From Linnemannia elongata (taxonomy: Eukaryota; Mortierellomycota; Mortierellomycetes; Mortierellales; Mortierellaceae): a stretch of DNA of 64,000 nt. The position numbers and the translations under genes were made by a program. Each line of letters starts with the position of its first letter. The first letter of the stretch is position 1. The stretch is from positions 1,116,001 through 1,180,000 of the forward strand of contig JAXBDG010000014.1 of assembly GCA_036320915.1 (NCBI GenBank), read 5' to 3'. Of this stretch, positions 22,077 to 34,624 are shown piece after piece. The notes under the pieces are model-generated. The model had not been told where the DNA came from. It ran no database searches and worked only from the letters and a program-made list of their open reading frames with translations.

Positions 22077-25000
22077 TCAAGCCGTTGATGTAGACGCTAT
22101 CCAGTAAGGAGCAGGAGGACGCTCACGACAAGCCTCCACCAATGCAGAGACCCACTTCTGTCCCAACTCCGCTGTCTCTGCATAAAACTCCATATTAAAC
22201 ACCGTTCTCTGATTCTCAATCGAGTTCTCGTCGGCCATGCAAAGGCGGAACCCGTTCCTGACTGGGTAGTAGTCTTCACTCACGTCCCTCACGCGGTTGG
22301 TGCTGATTCTTTGCTCGTTGGCATTGTTGCTGAGGTGGTCGATATCGGCGGTTTCGAGGTATCGGGCTCGGGCGTTGAAGTATCCAAGACTAGTTTCAAT
22401 CCCGTGTACGAGCGACAGATCTAGACATCTCCATTTCTCCCCCTCCTGCACATCTTGACCCTGACAATTACGACCAGTGCCGCTGCGAGAAGGAAGAGTA
22501 ATAGGAGGACGGCACTGCCATAGAACAGACCCGACAATACAGAACCTTCCTTCCCTCCATCGTTGCTGTTGCAGATTCCCAGTCGAAAAAAATAAGGCCC
22601 CACGGAAGGAGACTCGATCCTGCCAATGAAAATACTTCAGCCCCATATGACAGTCGACTAGATTCTGAGGCTCGGATGGGAGGGCCTGCTGGTCTTCGTA
22701 GATCGCGTCCTCGGGGTCCATCTCGGGTCCTGGGATAAAACAGACTGTTGTTTGGATATTTGCCACCATCGTATCTCGATCCAACGACCTCGCTTCTCCG
22801 TCCTCTTCATCTTCCTCGTCGTCCTCGTCCGCGTTGGCATTATGATCGTTTTCATTACCATCATCACGCTTTCCTAAGTGGCCACTGGTAAGAGCAGGGG
22901 TGGAACACCTGCCGATATCCTTAGACCTCACCTCTAAAGAAGGCGACTCTTTTCCAAGCTGCCCACCGATCCTCGAATAGTCACTCAAATCAATCCAGTT
23001 GTTGACGGTCTGGAACTCAATATTGACAATCTGGTTCGTACAGGCGGCTCGGATCTCTTCAAAGACAATTCCGGTCCTAGCAATACACAACTCGTCATCA
23101 AACAGGATGTGGCGTGAGAGAATTTCGAGTGGGGATTCTGTAGCGCGGATTTGGGCTTGGGTTAGTTGTGGGAGGAATGGGACTGGTGCGTTGTTGATGG
23201 TGGTGACTGTAGCTTCTGCGTTGTAGCTGTTGTTGTACGAGCTGTAGTTTTCGCTGTTGTTACTGATGTGGTTGTTGATGACATCTGACAATCCTTGGTC
23301 CAAAAATGGAAAGGGCGGATCAGTTGAGAGAGGAGCCTTGCCAGGGAAGGTATGGTTGGCCACCACTTGTGAAGAAGTAGCCCGAGGCGAGAAGGATCGA
23401 CCGGTAGTAATGAATCCATTCGAGCCTCGTCGGTGCTGCTCGCCCAACTTCTTCCAATAAGCCAGCCACTGCTCCTGATCCACTGGAAGCAGTTGTTGCA
23501 TACTGCCAGTTGTCGTCGCTGGCGAAGGCAGAATTGGCGTTGCTGACCTGGAAGGCAAGCGCGGTTGTAACTCCCGCTGTTTGGATTGTGAAGGATTCTT
23601 GCGAGGATTGAGAAAGCCCTTTGTCCATTTCGCAAACGTGCCACTACCGCTTCGACCCTTCTTTTCACCCTCAGTCATTTCATCAGGTGAGCCACAAGAT
23701 GAGGGTGGAGTGGACAAGGACGACTCGGAAGCAGATGTCGAGGTTGATGTAGAAGTCGACGACGTGGATCCTGAGTGCTGCAAGAAGCGAGCGTGTGATG
23801 ATGTTGATGATCCTGTTGTTGGAGGTCTCGCGCTCGAGGCAACTGGGAGAGGCGAAGGAGTCGAGGATCGTTCAATGGTTGTTGTAGATGAAGAGTTGTT
23901 GTTGACCCAGGAGATTGAGACGGCGTTGTCAGCTGAGAGAGCCGCACGATTCGATCGGTAATCGACATTGCCAAACAACGATGTAGTTCTTTCTCCAGTA
24001 CCATGCGGCGGAGAATGCTCATTCAAGTGCACCTGTGGAGATGAAGGTCGTCGCCACCCTGAGGTCCCAGGTCGCGAAGGCGACAATGCGTTAAAGCTGC
24101 CAAAACTGGCGGTCCCAAAGACTAACGACGATGGCGAAGATGTCTGAGAGCGCTTGTTGAACAGGGACGACAGGAGCGATCTTTTCCCGATCGAGCTGAA
24201 TACGCTTCCTGAGGTGGGCGTGCGAAGTCTTTCCTGCTGCTGCTCGTGATGATGTTGTTGACATGAAGGGAGCGCAGGCAGAGACTTTTGCATGTATGGT
24301 GATTCAGAAGGAGGACGTTCCAAAGGGAGCTGATCGAGAGTGTAAGCTGTGCTGCTGCTGCTGCTGCCGCTAATCGCATGTGAAGGTAAAGAGTACGCAG
24401 CGATGGGGGGCAAGATGTGCTGCTGGAGGTATCTTGGCTGGAGATGCGGGGCTTGCATCAAATGCAATGTGATAGTAATCGCCAGTCCAGGGCACACAGG
24501 TCTAGTAGGAGGAGTTTAAAAAGGCAACAAAAGAAAAGAAGGTCAGAGCACGAAACATTTTGTAATGTACGGAGAAGCGAAGAGTGACAAAGGCGATGAA
24601 AACTTACAGGCAAAACTCTTGATTGATGATCATGTCGATATCTTCGAGGGGGACGTAGTCCGTGTCGACCTTCTCATATCCAGTGTCGATCCGGATCGAT
24701 ACCATCGTGTTCTCTCCTGGCAGCGGAAGCGAGAAGTTGCACACTTTCTTGACTGTCGACATCAAAGAAAGAAAAAAAAGAAAGAAAGTATGAGTCCTTG
24801 AAATAACGTCGCATGTCCAACATGGTCAGTGCACCAAAGAATAACAGGAGGAGTGAAAACACTTACATCGCATGTAGAGAACTCCCGTCTGAGTAGTCGA
24901 AGGAGACTCACAGTTGGAGAGAGTAGATCGTCGAGGTCGAGACTCAAACTCGCCAACATCCATCCAAAGACTGGCGTATCGCTCTTGATAGATAGGCTGA

Positions 25001-28000
25001 AGAGAGGTCTCTGGCAGAGACAATGCCAGAGAGGGCAGGTCGACATCCGAGAATCGCTCGACTACAGTTGATTGACGCAAATTGTACTTCTGGACCTGTA
25101 TGGCAAGGTTCAAGAAAAGAGGGGTGATGATTAGAGCTGCTTGGATGAATAAGAAATGGTCAGACAAAGGTGCGGAAACGAGTAAAAACTTACCTCAAGA
25201 CCATGGCTTATGCCTTGGATGTTGACCAAAGCTGCCCCCATCAAGTTGCTCTTGCTTTCACCCTGGGGATCGGTAACGAGAACAGAGGAGGTGGCATGTG
25301 TGACACCATGAATGTACTCCATTTCTCCAGGCCCTTCAGCAGTAAAGACCATCTCGGGGAGAACGTACGGCGGTGTTGCCTTGGCAGATTGCCCTGTCGA
25401 CTTGACAAGCGTGTTTTGATAGTGCTTTGTGCCGTCCTAGATATTCGAGATGGCAGTAGTTTGTTAGTGATGTTTTACTTTTTCTGAAAGAAACAGCGAG
25501 GAAGCAAAAGTAGCCCAAACCTAAACAAAAGTATGAGGTGGCATACCGCTGGCTGAAGAGGGAAGAGAGTAGCAAGAGGAGAGATGGGGGTAACAGGCAC
25601 AGACACTGCGTCCGACAAGACGTTGACATCGAGAGCCCCCACAATCTCAGCCTCAGCTCTGTCTTTAACACCACAAACTGGGACCTCCTCCATAGGCAAC
25701 TCCTTAGCAGTAGAGATCAAATCCTGGCCTTGTTCCAGTGTCTGCTGTCGCATAGCCACTGGGACGGACGGCAGGGAGGATGTCCGAGGAGGGTGGACTA
25801 GAACAACCTCTTTGCGTTTCGTCCAGTTGGCATGATTCGTCACAGATGTCTCGCTAGGTCTAGGGTAGTGTGAAAAGACCGCGGTGGGGGCGCCTTCCAT
25901 ACACTTAGTCTGGGCGTTTGACCACGACGGCAATAGCGATGGCGAGAATGAACCTGAACCAGATCGGCTGAGTGGCCGCTCAGGCAGAGCGGTTCGGTTG
26001 GGATCCTCTTTAATCTCTGTTGTCGGCATGTAGGGCGTAGGAGTGCTCGAGTCGAAGTTACCCAGGAATTGATTTGCAGCATTTGCTAAGGACAGGCAGC
26101 AGTGAGGCGACTGGAATACAGACTGAGGATGCACTTGTGGTAAAGGACTGGCTGCTCTAGGTCCGTGAGCCGAAAGGCCATTTTGATCGTGTTCAGCTAT
26201 CTCAGTTTCTGCTTCATCCGAGTCGGATCCCAAGTACTGTGCGGTAGGAAGGTGCAACTGTGGCGAGCGAGTCGTAGATCTGGAGTAGGAGACTTTGGCG
26301 AGCGGTGATGTGACGCGAGGGATGTGCGTACGGACGTGGTCCACTTGGTCGATTGAGATAGCGGAGGCTGAAGGTCGACGTTGATGCAGAGAGGCCAAAG
26401 CCTTTTCATCCTCGTGGGTTTCGTCCACAGTGATACCTGCCTCACTCATGACACTAAAGTTGTTGTTGCGCTGACCAAGAGATGATTCGTGCGCAGGGAA
26501 CTCCGGAAATTCGCAAGTACTCGTGTTTGAGCTGGAGGGTTCAGAAAGGGACCGGGCCAAGGGAGTCGGTGGTAGGATTGGTGGCGTCGACACGCAACGC
26601 GTAGGAGTAGATGAGGACGCGCGATATGGGAGGGATGGAGTGCTGAATTTTTCTTTCAGAGCCGACTTCAACTGCGAAAACATTTTTGGAGTCGCTGCAG
26701 TGGTGCTTGTCACTGACGGGGACGAAACGGATCCTGGAAAGATGGTATCATAGTCAACGATGGTAGGACGTTCACCGTGGAGCGACATGTCTGAACTGAT
26801 GGAGAACGGCGCTGCTTGAAGAAGCATCTCCTGTACGGTCTGAGTCCTTGGGATCGATTGCGAAGAGTCCAAGCTACTGCGGCTTCTTGATTTGGAGAGG
26901 GAGCTCGGGGGCGAGGTGAGGTTGCGGAGCATCCTAGGAACCCACTGAGACGAGTCCATTCCCAAGGGAAGAGAAACCTCTGTTGAGTCTCGTTGTCCGA
27001 GCGCGAACGTAGATTCCGCAAGGTCACCATCAGATGAAGAAGCAACTGAAGGCGATCGAAGCTGAATATCGCTGGATGAGAACGATATCTTTGCAAAAGG
27101 AGAGCCAGGGCGCTTGGAAGTCCAGAGCAGTGAGGAAGCTGAGAGTCGCTTGGAGAAGGTTCTTGACGAAGACGATTTGGCTTGCTCGTCATCTTGGGTT
27201 GTGAAAGAGGACGCTGTTGTTGCGAAGGTCGCTTTTGCCTTGGACAAGAAGGAGGGAGGGGGTGGAGTTCCCTTGCGGTATCCAAAGAAGGACGACTTGG
27301 CAGACCATGGGATTTCTGGCAGTGGGCGAAAAGACCCATGTGGTAGAGGAGAGGAGGCTCTGTCCATCTCACCTGACAGTTCAAGAGAGCTGTTGTTGAA
27401 GGCCATGCCAAGGGCATGGTTCCTTGGGCGAACAGGCGTTACAGGACGGACAATGTCATAGGGTGACGCTGTAGGCACGAATCTATCGTCGACAGGTTCA
27501 TCATAGGGCTCAGAGACGAGGAGGCCATCCCAACCATCCACCTCCAGCTGGCAGTTCATGTGGCGCTGGTACTCGCGGACTTGCTTGATATTGTTCCACC
27601 GGACACACTTCTCGTGCGCGGGTTGGTGGCGTGCATCGTCCTGGTGAGAGTCATCAGGTTTACGTTGGAGTTGAAGGCGCTCAGTATAGTCCTCGTAGGC
27701 TTCAAAGGACTGGGCATGCTCAATAGACAGATCTTCCGGCCTCCAGGCTTGCCGATTCTTGAGGATTGAGACTAGGGGTGCGCCAGCCGCAGTCAAGTTA
27801 GGTCCATCCGGTCGGATTCGGAGAAAGCAGGTAAGGTCCTCATGAAGCTGAGTTTTCAGTCTTTCAAACTCATCCAATTCGAATTGTTCCTGAAGAAATT
27901 GGAGCTCCAACTCGTTCCGGTGAAAGTAGTAAGGGTCCATGTCCTGGTCATCCTTCTCCACAAGGTGTGTGGCACTGTTTCCACTGTCGCCTTTCAGATC

Positions 28001-29258
28001 GTCATGATCGTAGCCATCTGCAAAGGCTTTGTTGTCACAAACAAGCGACCTCCCAAAAGCATCCCCGGAAGGAAGGTCATCCAACGAGTTCTCGCCGCAG
28101 TGGTCGGTCTGTTGAAAGGCCTGGGGTCCGTCGTCCAGATTCAGCTTGAGTGACTCACTGTCGCCTACATCCTCGCACTCTGCCGTGCTACGGATTGGCG
28201 TCGCTCTGTTATAGTCGGCCTCATCCTCGTTCTGGCCCTTGTTACGGTGGACATTCTCGTGAGCTGAGGGACCAGTAGCGGTCGAAGAAAAAGGCTGAAA
28301 AGTAGGATGTGGTCCTTCTGAGGGGCGGGCTATCTTGGCCATGGCAAGGGAAGCATCACGGGTGAGAGTTGTGGTGGCTGGTTCCATGTTTTCCTTGAAT
28401 GAGCAAGAGGGGTAGGAAGCGCGATGAGAGCGGAGACTAGTAGGCGGGTCAAGACCTGCAGGGGTGACTTCAAACAAGATATCGAAGGCTGAGAGACCCC
28501 GACCATTAGGAAGGAGTGGGTTGCCTCCGTAGGCGATGAGGGTGTGGAGAGTTGACTCCATGCGGAGAAAGGCTGCTAGGTGGAGTGCGTTGTTGTCATT
28601 GCCAAACAGTTGTCCGTTAATCTCCTCGGGCGACAGGCTCTATTTGATTGAAAGAAGAGAGGCAGAGAAGGAAAACAACAAGAGGAGGAGGGAGAAGAGG
28701 GTGGCTGGTCAATGCTTCATATTGGATGATGATGATGATGCATTCATGCGGAATAATTTTTTCTTTTTCTTCGAATCTAAAATCATTAATTAGTGATGAA
28801 CACAAACAGGACAGCAAAAGGCTTGCTTCGTGTAACGAGTCAACGTTACTCATTCATTCACTCGATGAGTGTGACACACATACCTTGATTAGCATCTCGA
28901 TGACAAGTTCACGCTGGTCAGTGTCCTCAGACTGGCCAGCGAAGAGTGACAAGACACCGTACTGTAGCACCGTCATAACCATAAAGTCTGCTTGACTCGA
29001 AGAAATCGACGACAGCGAAGAGGATGAACAAGGAGAGTCCGAGAGTCTCGAAAAATCAACACCTAGCATCGTCATAGCTTGCTCTCGTTGATCGGGTTGG
29101 AAGTAGTCTTTGTAGACCTTAATGGTGGGGATTTCGAAGGCTGGGTTATTGGTGTCGCGAACCTCTTGGACTTGGGAGATTAAGTTCTCGAGGAGGGCGA
29201 TGGCGGGTTGTTGGATGAGTGTTTCCCAAATCGCCCCTGAGGTGTAGGGAGCAGCCAT
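22077..29258 (-). CDS. Large ankyrin-repeat, anillin/Bud4-like protein with C-terminal PH domain
   Basis: Six exons on the minus strand: 28884-29258, 25547-28639, 25194-25436, 24867-25095, 24608-24752 and 22077-24501. The phases agree and give 2169 aa. Ankyrin-type sequence (NNALHLAAFLRMESTLHTLI, then AYGGNPLLPNGRGLSAFDIL) spans the start of exon 2. About 900 Ser/Pro-rich residues follow. Exons 3-6 resemble the anillin-homology part of fungal Bud4/Mid2: FSLPLPGENTMVSIRIDTGY, VPLEDIDMIINQEFCL and a later TVNNWIDL. The last ~210 residues are a PH domain, from FHWQDRVSFRGALFF through WREGRFCIVGSVLWQ to the closing helix GQKWVSALVEACRERP. By family, a cortical or septin-linked cytokinesis scaffold. 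The anillin assignment comes from pattern, not a search. Confidence 0.7.
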
Positions 29259-30400
29259 GACGGTTCTTTGCTTATTTGAAAGGCAGAGAGAGAAGGTGGG
29301 ATAGAGGGGGAATTGTGTTTTTTCTGTACAAGTGTCTATGAATGTGTCTATTGTGATTCTGTGTATATGTAAGTGTACAAGGTGTGTGTGTGTGTGTGTG
29401 TGATTGTTATGGTACAGGTCGTTATTGTGAAGGGGGAAAGAAGGACGAAAGGAAAATCTAAGGGGCGACCGTTGATGCCAAGGGGGACAAAGGATGGATG
29501 GGAGGAGTGAGAACTAAATATCAATCAACGGTCAGTGATGATTATATGAGACCAGGGATGGAGGGAAGGGGAAGGAGTAAGAGGAGGAAGAGGAGAAAGA
29601 CGAAGAGGAAGTGAACAATGGGGGAAAAAAAAGGAACCAGGGATAGATGTAACGGTAGGGGAGGGAATGAAATGAAGAAGTGAGGGAAGAATGAAAGAAA
29701 AGTGAAGAAAAGAAAGCAGGGGAGGAGTAAAAAAAAAAAGGTGGTGGCGATTGCTATGCGAGAGGACAGGAGAGAGGAGAAGGTCTATCCGGAGAGGCAA
29801 CAACAAACGATGAAAACGCCTTTTTTTCTTTCATCAATTGAACAATGAACAATAGTGATGGACTTTTATCTATTTTGGTTACATTGTCATTGCATTATTC
29901 TGATCCATCTTTGAGTTTGCGATGGCTGAGGACAGGGGGGGAGGGTGGGTTTCTTTTTGTTGTCATAGTTGTTCTTTGTTCGCGATCCCTGTTCGTGGTT
30001 TTCGCTGTTGTTTAATCGGGGCGAAACCATGCCACTCATGCCACTCTTGAACAAGATGGACAGTCAGGGAGGAGGTGATTAAAGAACGCGGGGCTGAACC
30101 GCCATGGACAAGGACACAGGGTGCAGTGTAACCAGCCCTATCAACCTTTCACATTCTTTCACACACCTGAAACGCGCTTCCTTTTCTTCACGCACAGGGC
30201 TCCCAAATTTTTGGCTTTTCGTTTGTTTGTTTGTCTCCTCATGATTTGCACGACCATGCCCTGGAATATGCCCTGGAATATGCCCGAGACACGCTCACAC
30301 TCACCATCGTATCGATCGCAAATGCTTGTGTTAAAACGCACTAGTGTCAGTTGTGGATGAAATGTTTATTACTGCAAGAAGGCAACTCAAGCATACTTTC
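29259..30400. other. Intergenic, no gene seen
   Basis: Upstream of the anillin-like gene and downstream of the TMEM42-like gene. It is purine-rich on the plus strand (29550-29800), has a (GT)n run at 29382-29402, and has two direct copies of CCCTGGAATATG near 30258-30284. Confidence 0.45.
29382..29402. repeat. (GT)n microsatellite
   Basis: About ten uninterrupted GT units, roughly 125 bp upstream of the anillin-like gene start. Confidence 0.9.
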
Positions 30401-31223
30401 TTACTCAGTCTTCTTCTTCGATGCTGCATTGGCCTCGTCTGAGCTCACGAGCACACTCCCAACAACAATCAAACTGGCCCCAAACCACCACTGCAACGCC
30501 AACGGCTCCGAAAACAGCACATACCCCAACACAGCCTACACATTGACGTTGAGCAAGGCACACAACAAAGAAATGTTAAAAAATAAACGTCAACTGAGGG
30601 ATTCCGTGTCTTTCAGACTTTATCTTATCTTTTTCAACATAAGACACCGATAGCAGACAGCTCATTCTGCTTACCGTGATGCAAAAGTTGGCCGCGCTGT
30701 TGATGACAGTGACAGTGGCGGACGATTTGGAGCGGTTCAGGGCTTTGGTGAAGAGGGTCCACATGGCGGCGTTGCAGATAAAGATGAGTGCGAAGCATGT
30801 TGATCTCACAGCGACCACCACCTATTACCAACCTCCGTTTGGACAGCAAAAAAATATGAAAGAGAACGCGTTAACGGTCCGATTTGACTGGACACGCGTC
30901 AACAGAACACACAATATTCAGCGTGGATCCAAACATGCATCGATCTGCGTGATGTTCCTTACGGGACTTGTCTCGCCTTCCTTCGCAATGAAAAAGGATG
31001 TGCAGTAGGGTGTGGTAGGTGCGAGGACGGCGTTGCAGGCATACTGGAGGAACTCGACTGTCCGGGCGTCCAAGGTCAGTTTTGCAAAGACTGAGGCAAG
31101 AGCGGCAAAGGTCCCTGCAAGAATGGCGGTTGGGATGGCTGCTGAAGACCCTCCTTGAGTAGCTAATGCTGCATTCTGTTTCCTGACTGCTGCGGTTGTC
31201 TTTCTTGGTCTGTGTCCTGACAT
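30401..31223 (-). CDS. TMEM42-like small multi-pass membrane protein (EamA/DMT type)
   Basis: Exons on the minus strand are 30963-31223, 30675-30821 and 30401-30535, all phase 0, giving 180 aa. After a basic N-terminus there are four hydrophobic segments. The first is preceded by AILAGTFAALASVFAKLTLD. The middle one reads ALIFICNAAMWTLFTKALNR, followed by SKSSATVTVINSAANF, the most conserved TMEM42/EamA signature. The last helices hold GYVLFSEPLALQWWFGASLI, followed by a Lys-rich tail. The length fits the single-EamA-unit TMEM42 group (human ~159 aa) rather than a ten-helix transporter. Substrate and location are unknown. Recognition rests mainly on exon 2. Confidence 0.8.
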
Positions 31224-31746
31224 GCTGTGTTTGTGGGGGTGAAGATGATGGTGCTAGCGGAGGTTGTAACTGCCTGGTTCCTTAGTTTGCTGTGTCTGTG
31301 AGGAGGACTTTCACGCCCTCCGACAGTTTGATGTGACGTCACCTTTTTTTAAAAAAAGTAGAGCGACTGCTTCAGAAGTCGCGTTTTGTTAGGGTGGCAT
31401 GCAGTGATCACTTTTTTCATTCTCACTTCAGCCATCACATCACATCGCCTCCTTCGTTCCCGACGGTTCTTTGTCTCCCCCTTCCTACAAACGAGAAACA
31501 AAGCCGAACAAGAAGACGGCACAGGAGTAAGCAAGCATGACAGTACCAACAACATCAACCCACCTAGATTCATCGTAATCCTACGACTCAGAGACAAACA
31601 AGCAAAGAAAAGCTGATCAGGACGCGTTATTGTTACCATCACCGCAAGGAACGACCTTTGAGAAAACAATAAAGCAAGAAGACCAACAAAACTCACCCGC
31701 ATCGATCATCGTTTCTTTCATTAGGCAACGTATATAGAAAACCGAT
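31224..31746. promoter_or_regulatory. Divergent upstream region of the TMEM42-like gene and NUP54
   Basis: About 520 bp between two outward-facing start codons. No gene is seen; short A/T tracts lie near 31345-31360. Confidence 0.35.
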
Positions 31747-33622
31747 ATGTCCGGATTCTCGTTTGGAGCACCAGCAGCACCAGCAGCAGGAGGTAGCTTA
31801 TTTGGTGGCGCTGCACCCGCAACAGGATCACTGTTTGGCGCTAAACCAGCAGCGCCTGCAGGAGGACTCTTCGGAGCAGCAGCACCTGCAGGAGGAAGTT
31901 TGTTCGGAGCACCAGCAACTTCAGCACCCGGCACTGGATTATTTGGAGCTGCATCATCTGCGCCTGCCGCTGGAGGCTTGTTTGGAGTATCAGCTGCGCC
32001 TGCCTCAGGAGGCCTGTTTGGAGTATCAGCTGCGCCTGCCTCAGGAGGCTTGTTTGGAGCATCAGCCGCGCCTGCTGCGGGTGGATTGTTCGGAGCTGTA
32101 TCGGCAGCACCAGCGGCATCAGGCTTTGGAGCATCAGCATTTGGAGCGAAGCCGGCCACGACAGGATTCGGAGGATTCGGTGCAGCCTCCTCTGCTACCG
32201 CACCTGCCACAACAAGCTTATTTGGAGCACCCAAACCCTTTGGAGCACCTGCCTTTGGAGCTTCTACTATAACTGCTCCTGGACCTGCTGCACCTAGCTT
32301 TGGTGCTTCTCTTGCCTCTGGACAGCGTCAGCAGTTCGTTATCGGTAAGGCTCTTACCTAAACCAACAATTTTTCAGAGTCACTTAGTTTCGCCCCTAAC
32401 GTTGGCTGATTTTTGATACAACTTGGATGATTAGGCAACGTTAAACCTCAGATCCCAGTGTGGCAGCTCCTCATGAACATCAAGAATGCTTGGGACCCTA
32501 CTCACCCCAACTGCGCATTCAAGGTAAAGCTACAGAGCGATGATATCTAGGAACAGTACAATATTGTCTGCCGTTTTACTCGTGCATTGTTATTAAGTCC
32601 TGTACTTTTTACCTGGTCTATCATAGCATTTTTTCTACAACTTTGTGCATCCAGACGATGTCAACAAATACGGACCACCACCAAATGTAGAGATTTACGA
32701 TTGGAACCAAGCCTTACAGGAGTGCCCCGACAGGGAGTGGTATGCAGGAAGAAATGTCAGGATGCTTTTTTTGAATGTCAAGGCATCGGGAGACCATATG
32801 ATTTCTTTGCAGAGTACTAATCATGGTCGCTTGTCTGTCTGTCTTATTTTAGCATGGTTCCTGCGCTTGCTGTTGGATTTGATGATTTGAAAAAGAGAAT
32901 GGAGGCCCAAAACGACATGACTGAAATGCAGAGGATAAAGTTGGAGGAGATTGAGGCCAAGATGAGCCAGATCACGCAGTTCCACTTGTTGCAGACCGCC
33001 AGCAAGGTCCGGGAATTCAAGAGACGTCACATTCAGCTCGCTCAGCGAGTCCTCACAGTAAGTCTTGAACCCCGTTTTCATTTTGAACATATCACTGGTT
33101 GACGAAGAGGCATAGGCTGACCCGCTTGTATTATCACCGGTGTCATTTCATAGTTGATGAAACGCGTTCAGATCTTGAGGAACAGAGGTGTGCCACTTCG
33201 TGCGGACGAGGAAGTTTTGAGAGTACGATTGGAGAATGCACTAGAGCAACTCAGGAACCCAGCACACTTCCGAGGCAAGATCACAGAACTGTGGGCTCAA
33301 CTTCAGATTCTCAAGGACTCCAAGCGACTCCACCCTGCCGGCAACTATGAGGTCTCTGATGAGGCACAACTGGAAGGCATCAGCAAGGTAACAAAATCAA
33401 CGGATAGGCCACGCATTTTTACTTTCAAGCGCGCTGTTTTTATACTGACCCTTTTTTATTCCCCCGGCTAACATGCTACTTTGTTTGGTATGATTACAAT
33501 AGGTATTGCAAGATCACCAGGCAGGACTGCACCAGATGACAATGGTCTTGCAGCAGGATATGCAGGATATCGAAACTTTGCAGCGGAAACTGGAGGAGAT
33601 GGGATCAGGCGCCAAGTCATAG
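31747..33622 (+). CDS. NUP54: Nucleoporin NUP54 (Nup57-type FG nucleoporin)
   Basis: A central-channel nucleoporin of the Nsp1/Nup62-Nup58-Nup54 trimer that forms the permeability barrier. Exons are 31747-32344, 32435-32523, 32627-32739, 32853-33057, 33154-33387 and 33503-33622, giving 452 aa with matching phases. Residues 1-~190 are a regular array of FG/GLFG-like repeats (LFGA, LFGV, FGAP) with Ala/Pro spacers, followed by IPVWQLLMNIKNAWDPTHPN and the conserved FYNFVHPDDVNKYGPPPN. The coiled-coil part follows (AVGFDDLKKRMEAQ, FKRRHIQLAQRVL, LRADEEVLRVRLE). Exon 3 must end at GAGTG before GTATGC so that the frame joins CMVPALAVGF; the longer open frame there is intron, with a TACTAAT-like branch point. 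Confidence 0.93.
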
Positions 33623-33784
33623 AGAAAAAGACCGTACAGCCTGACACTTGCTCGCTTTGAAATAACATGCTCCAACCACCATTGCAAAAGAATAATAAAA
33701 AAAGTAAGAAAGCCGTTTAGTATTTTTTCCATTGGGACGAAGTGACTGCTTTAGAACCTTTGATGGTTCTCACAGACTGCCCTT

Positions 33785-34048
33785 TTAGTAATGGTCAGCG
33801 CCTTTTTCTTGCAGCTTTATTTTTTTGTTTCTCTCTCCTCTTTCAGGATCAATCCACTCCATCCCTTCGACTGCCACCTCACGCCCTGGCACATTTCTAA
33901 TCAGGACCACCATTGCCACCTTGTTCTTGCCGACCTTTTTCACACTATAATCGACCATCACGAGCCCATTGTCGACGAAAACTTCAAGGTAACCAACCTG
34001 ACAGGTTATAATGGACAATGTCGCAGCACAGGAGGCGCTTCTCGGCAT
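33785..34048 (-). CDS. Possible 87-aa ORF, unknown
   Basis: A continuous frame with a plausible coding part (GYLEVFVDNGLVMVDYSVKK then VGKNKVAMVVLIRNVPGREV) with alternating hydrophobics, as in a beta-sandwich. The first ~17 residues look like intron or leader, and an acceptor-like CTGTCAG lies just before VGYLEV, so this may be the last exon of a longer or decayed gene. There is a distant likeness to a gamma-adaptin ear domain, too weak to name. Its 3' end faces that of NUP54. Confidence 0.25.
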   Translation of the reverse strand: MPRSASCAATLSIITCQVGYLEVFVDNGLVMVDYSVKKVGKNKVAMVVLIRNVPGREVAVEGMEWIDPERGERNKKIKLQEKGADHY

Positions 34049-34624
34049 GGACCGAGCAGAAGGGGAGTGAGAAGTGAAGAAGACGCGCCGAACATGGATA
34101 GGAAGATAGAACTGTGTGTCATTTTCTCCAGTTTATAGTGAGGTGCCAGCCTACCTGGCACCGACGTTAGGTTATCCTGGCACACATATGTATACATGGG
34201 CATGATACTATTGACATGTACCTTAAGGAAAATTTAGGGGATGAGGCGCGACGATGGTTCAGAGAACGATGAACTGAGGTCTGAAGCCGCCTAGAGTCAA
34301 TTTTGACTTTTCTAGTTGTGAAGTGGTTCAGGGTGTGAGTGTGAGCGCGAGAGTGCGAGAGTGAGAATAAGGCTGATTATATGAGTGACCTAGGTATGCC
34401 CTAGTCGTTTTCATCACCAAGCACCACCTGCATTTTGGCCCTTTCCTTCAGCACATACTTTTCTACCTCTTCTTCATCCTTTCTTCTCTTTCTTCTCTTT
34501 CTTCGTCTTATTTTTCTTCCACCCTTCCACCCTCCTCCTCCTTCACTCCTCTTCCCACGCCCACACTGCTCCATCACCTTCTCCAAAACAACCCTTTTAC
34601 ATACCCCCGTCCCCCTTTTCGTCG

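Noticed and set aside
24572..24760. ATG at the start of anillin-like exon 5 as an independent gene start
   Set aside because: The ATG belongs to the intron end (GATGTCGACAG acceptor). The previous exon leaves one base that completes TTC, giving YMRFKKVCNF.
32740..32890. In-frame continuation of NUP54 exon 3 past GAGTG
   Set aside because: It reads into an intron with a GTATGC donor and a TACTAAT branch-like site. Splicing at 32739|32853 restores the family sequence CMVPALAVGF.
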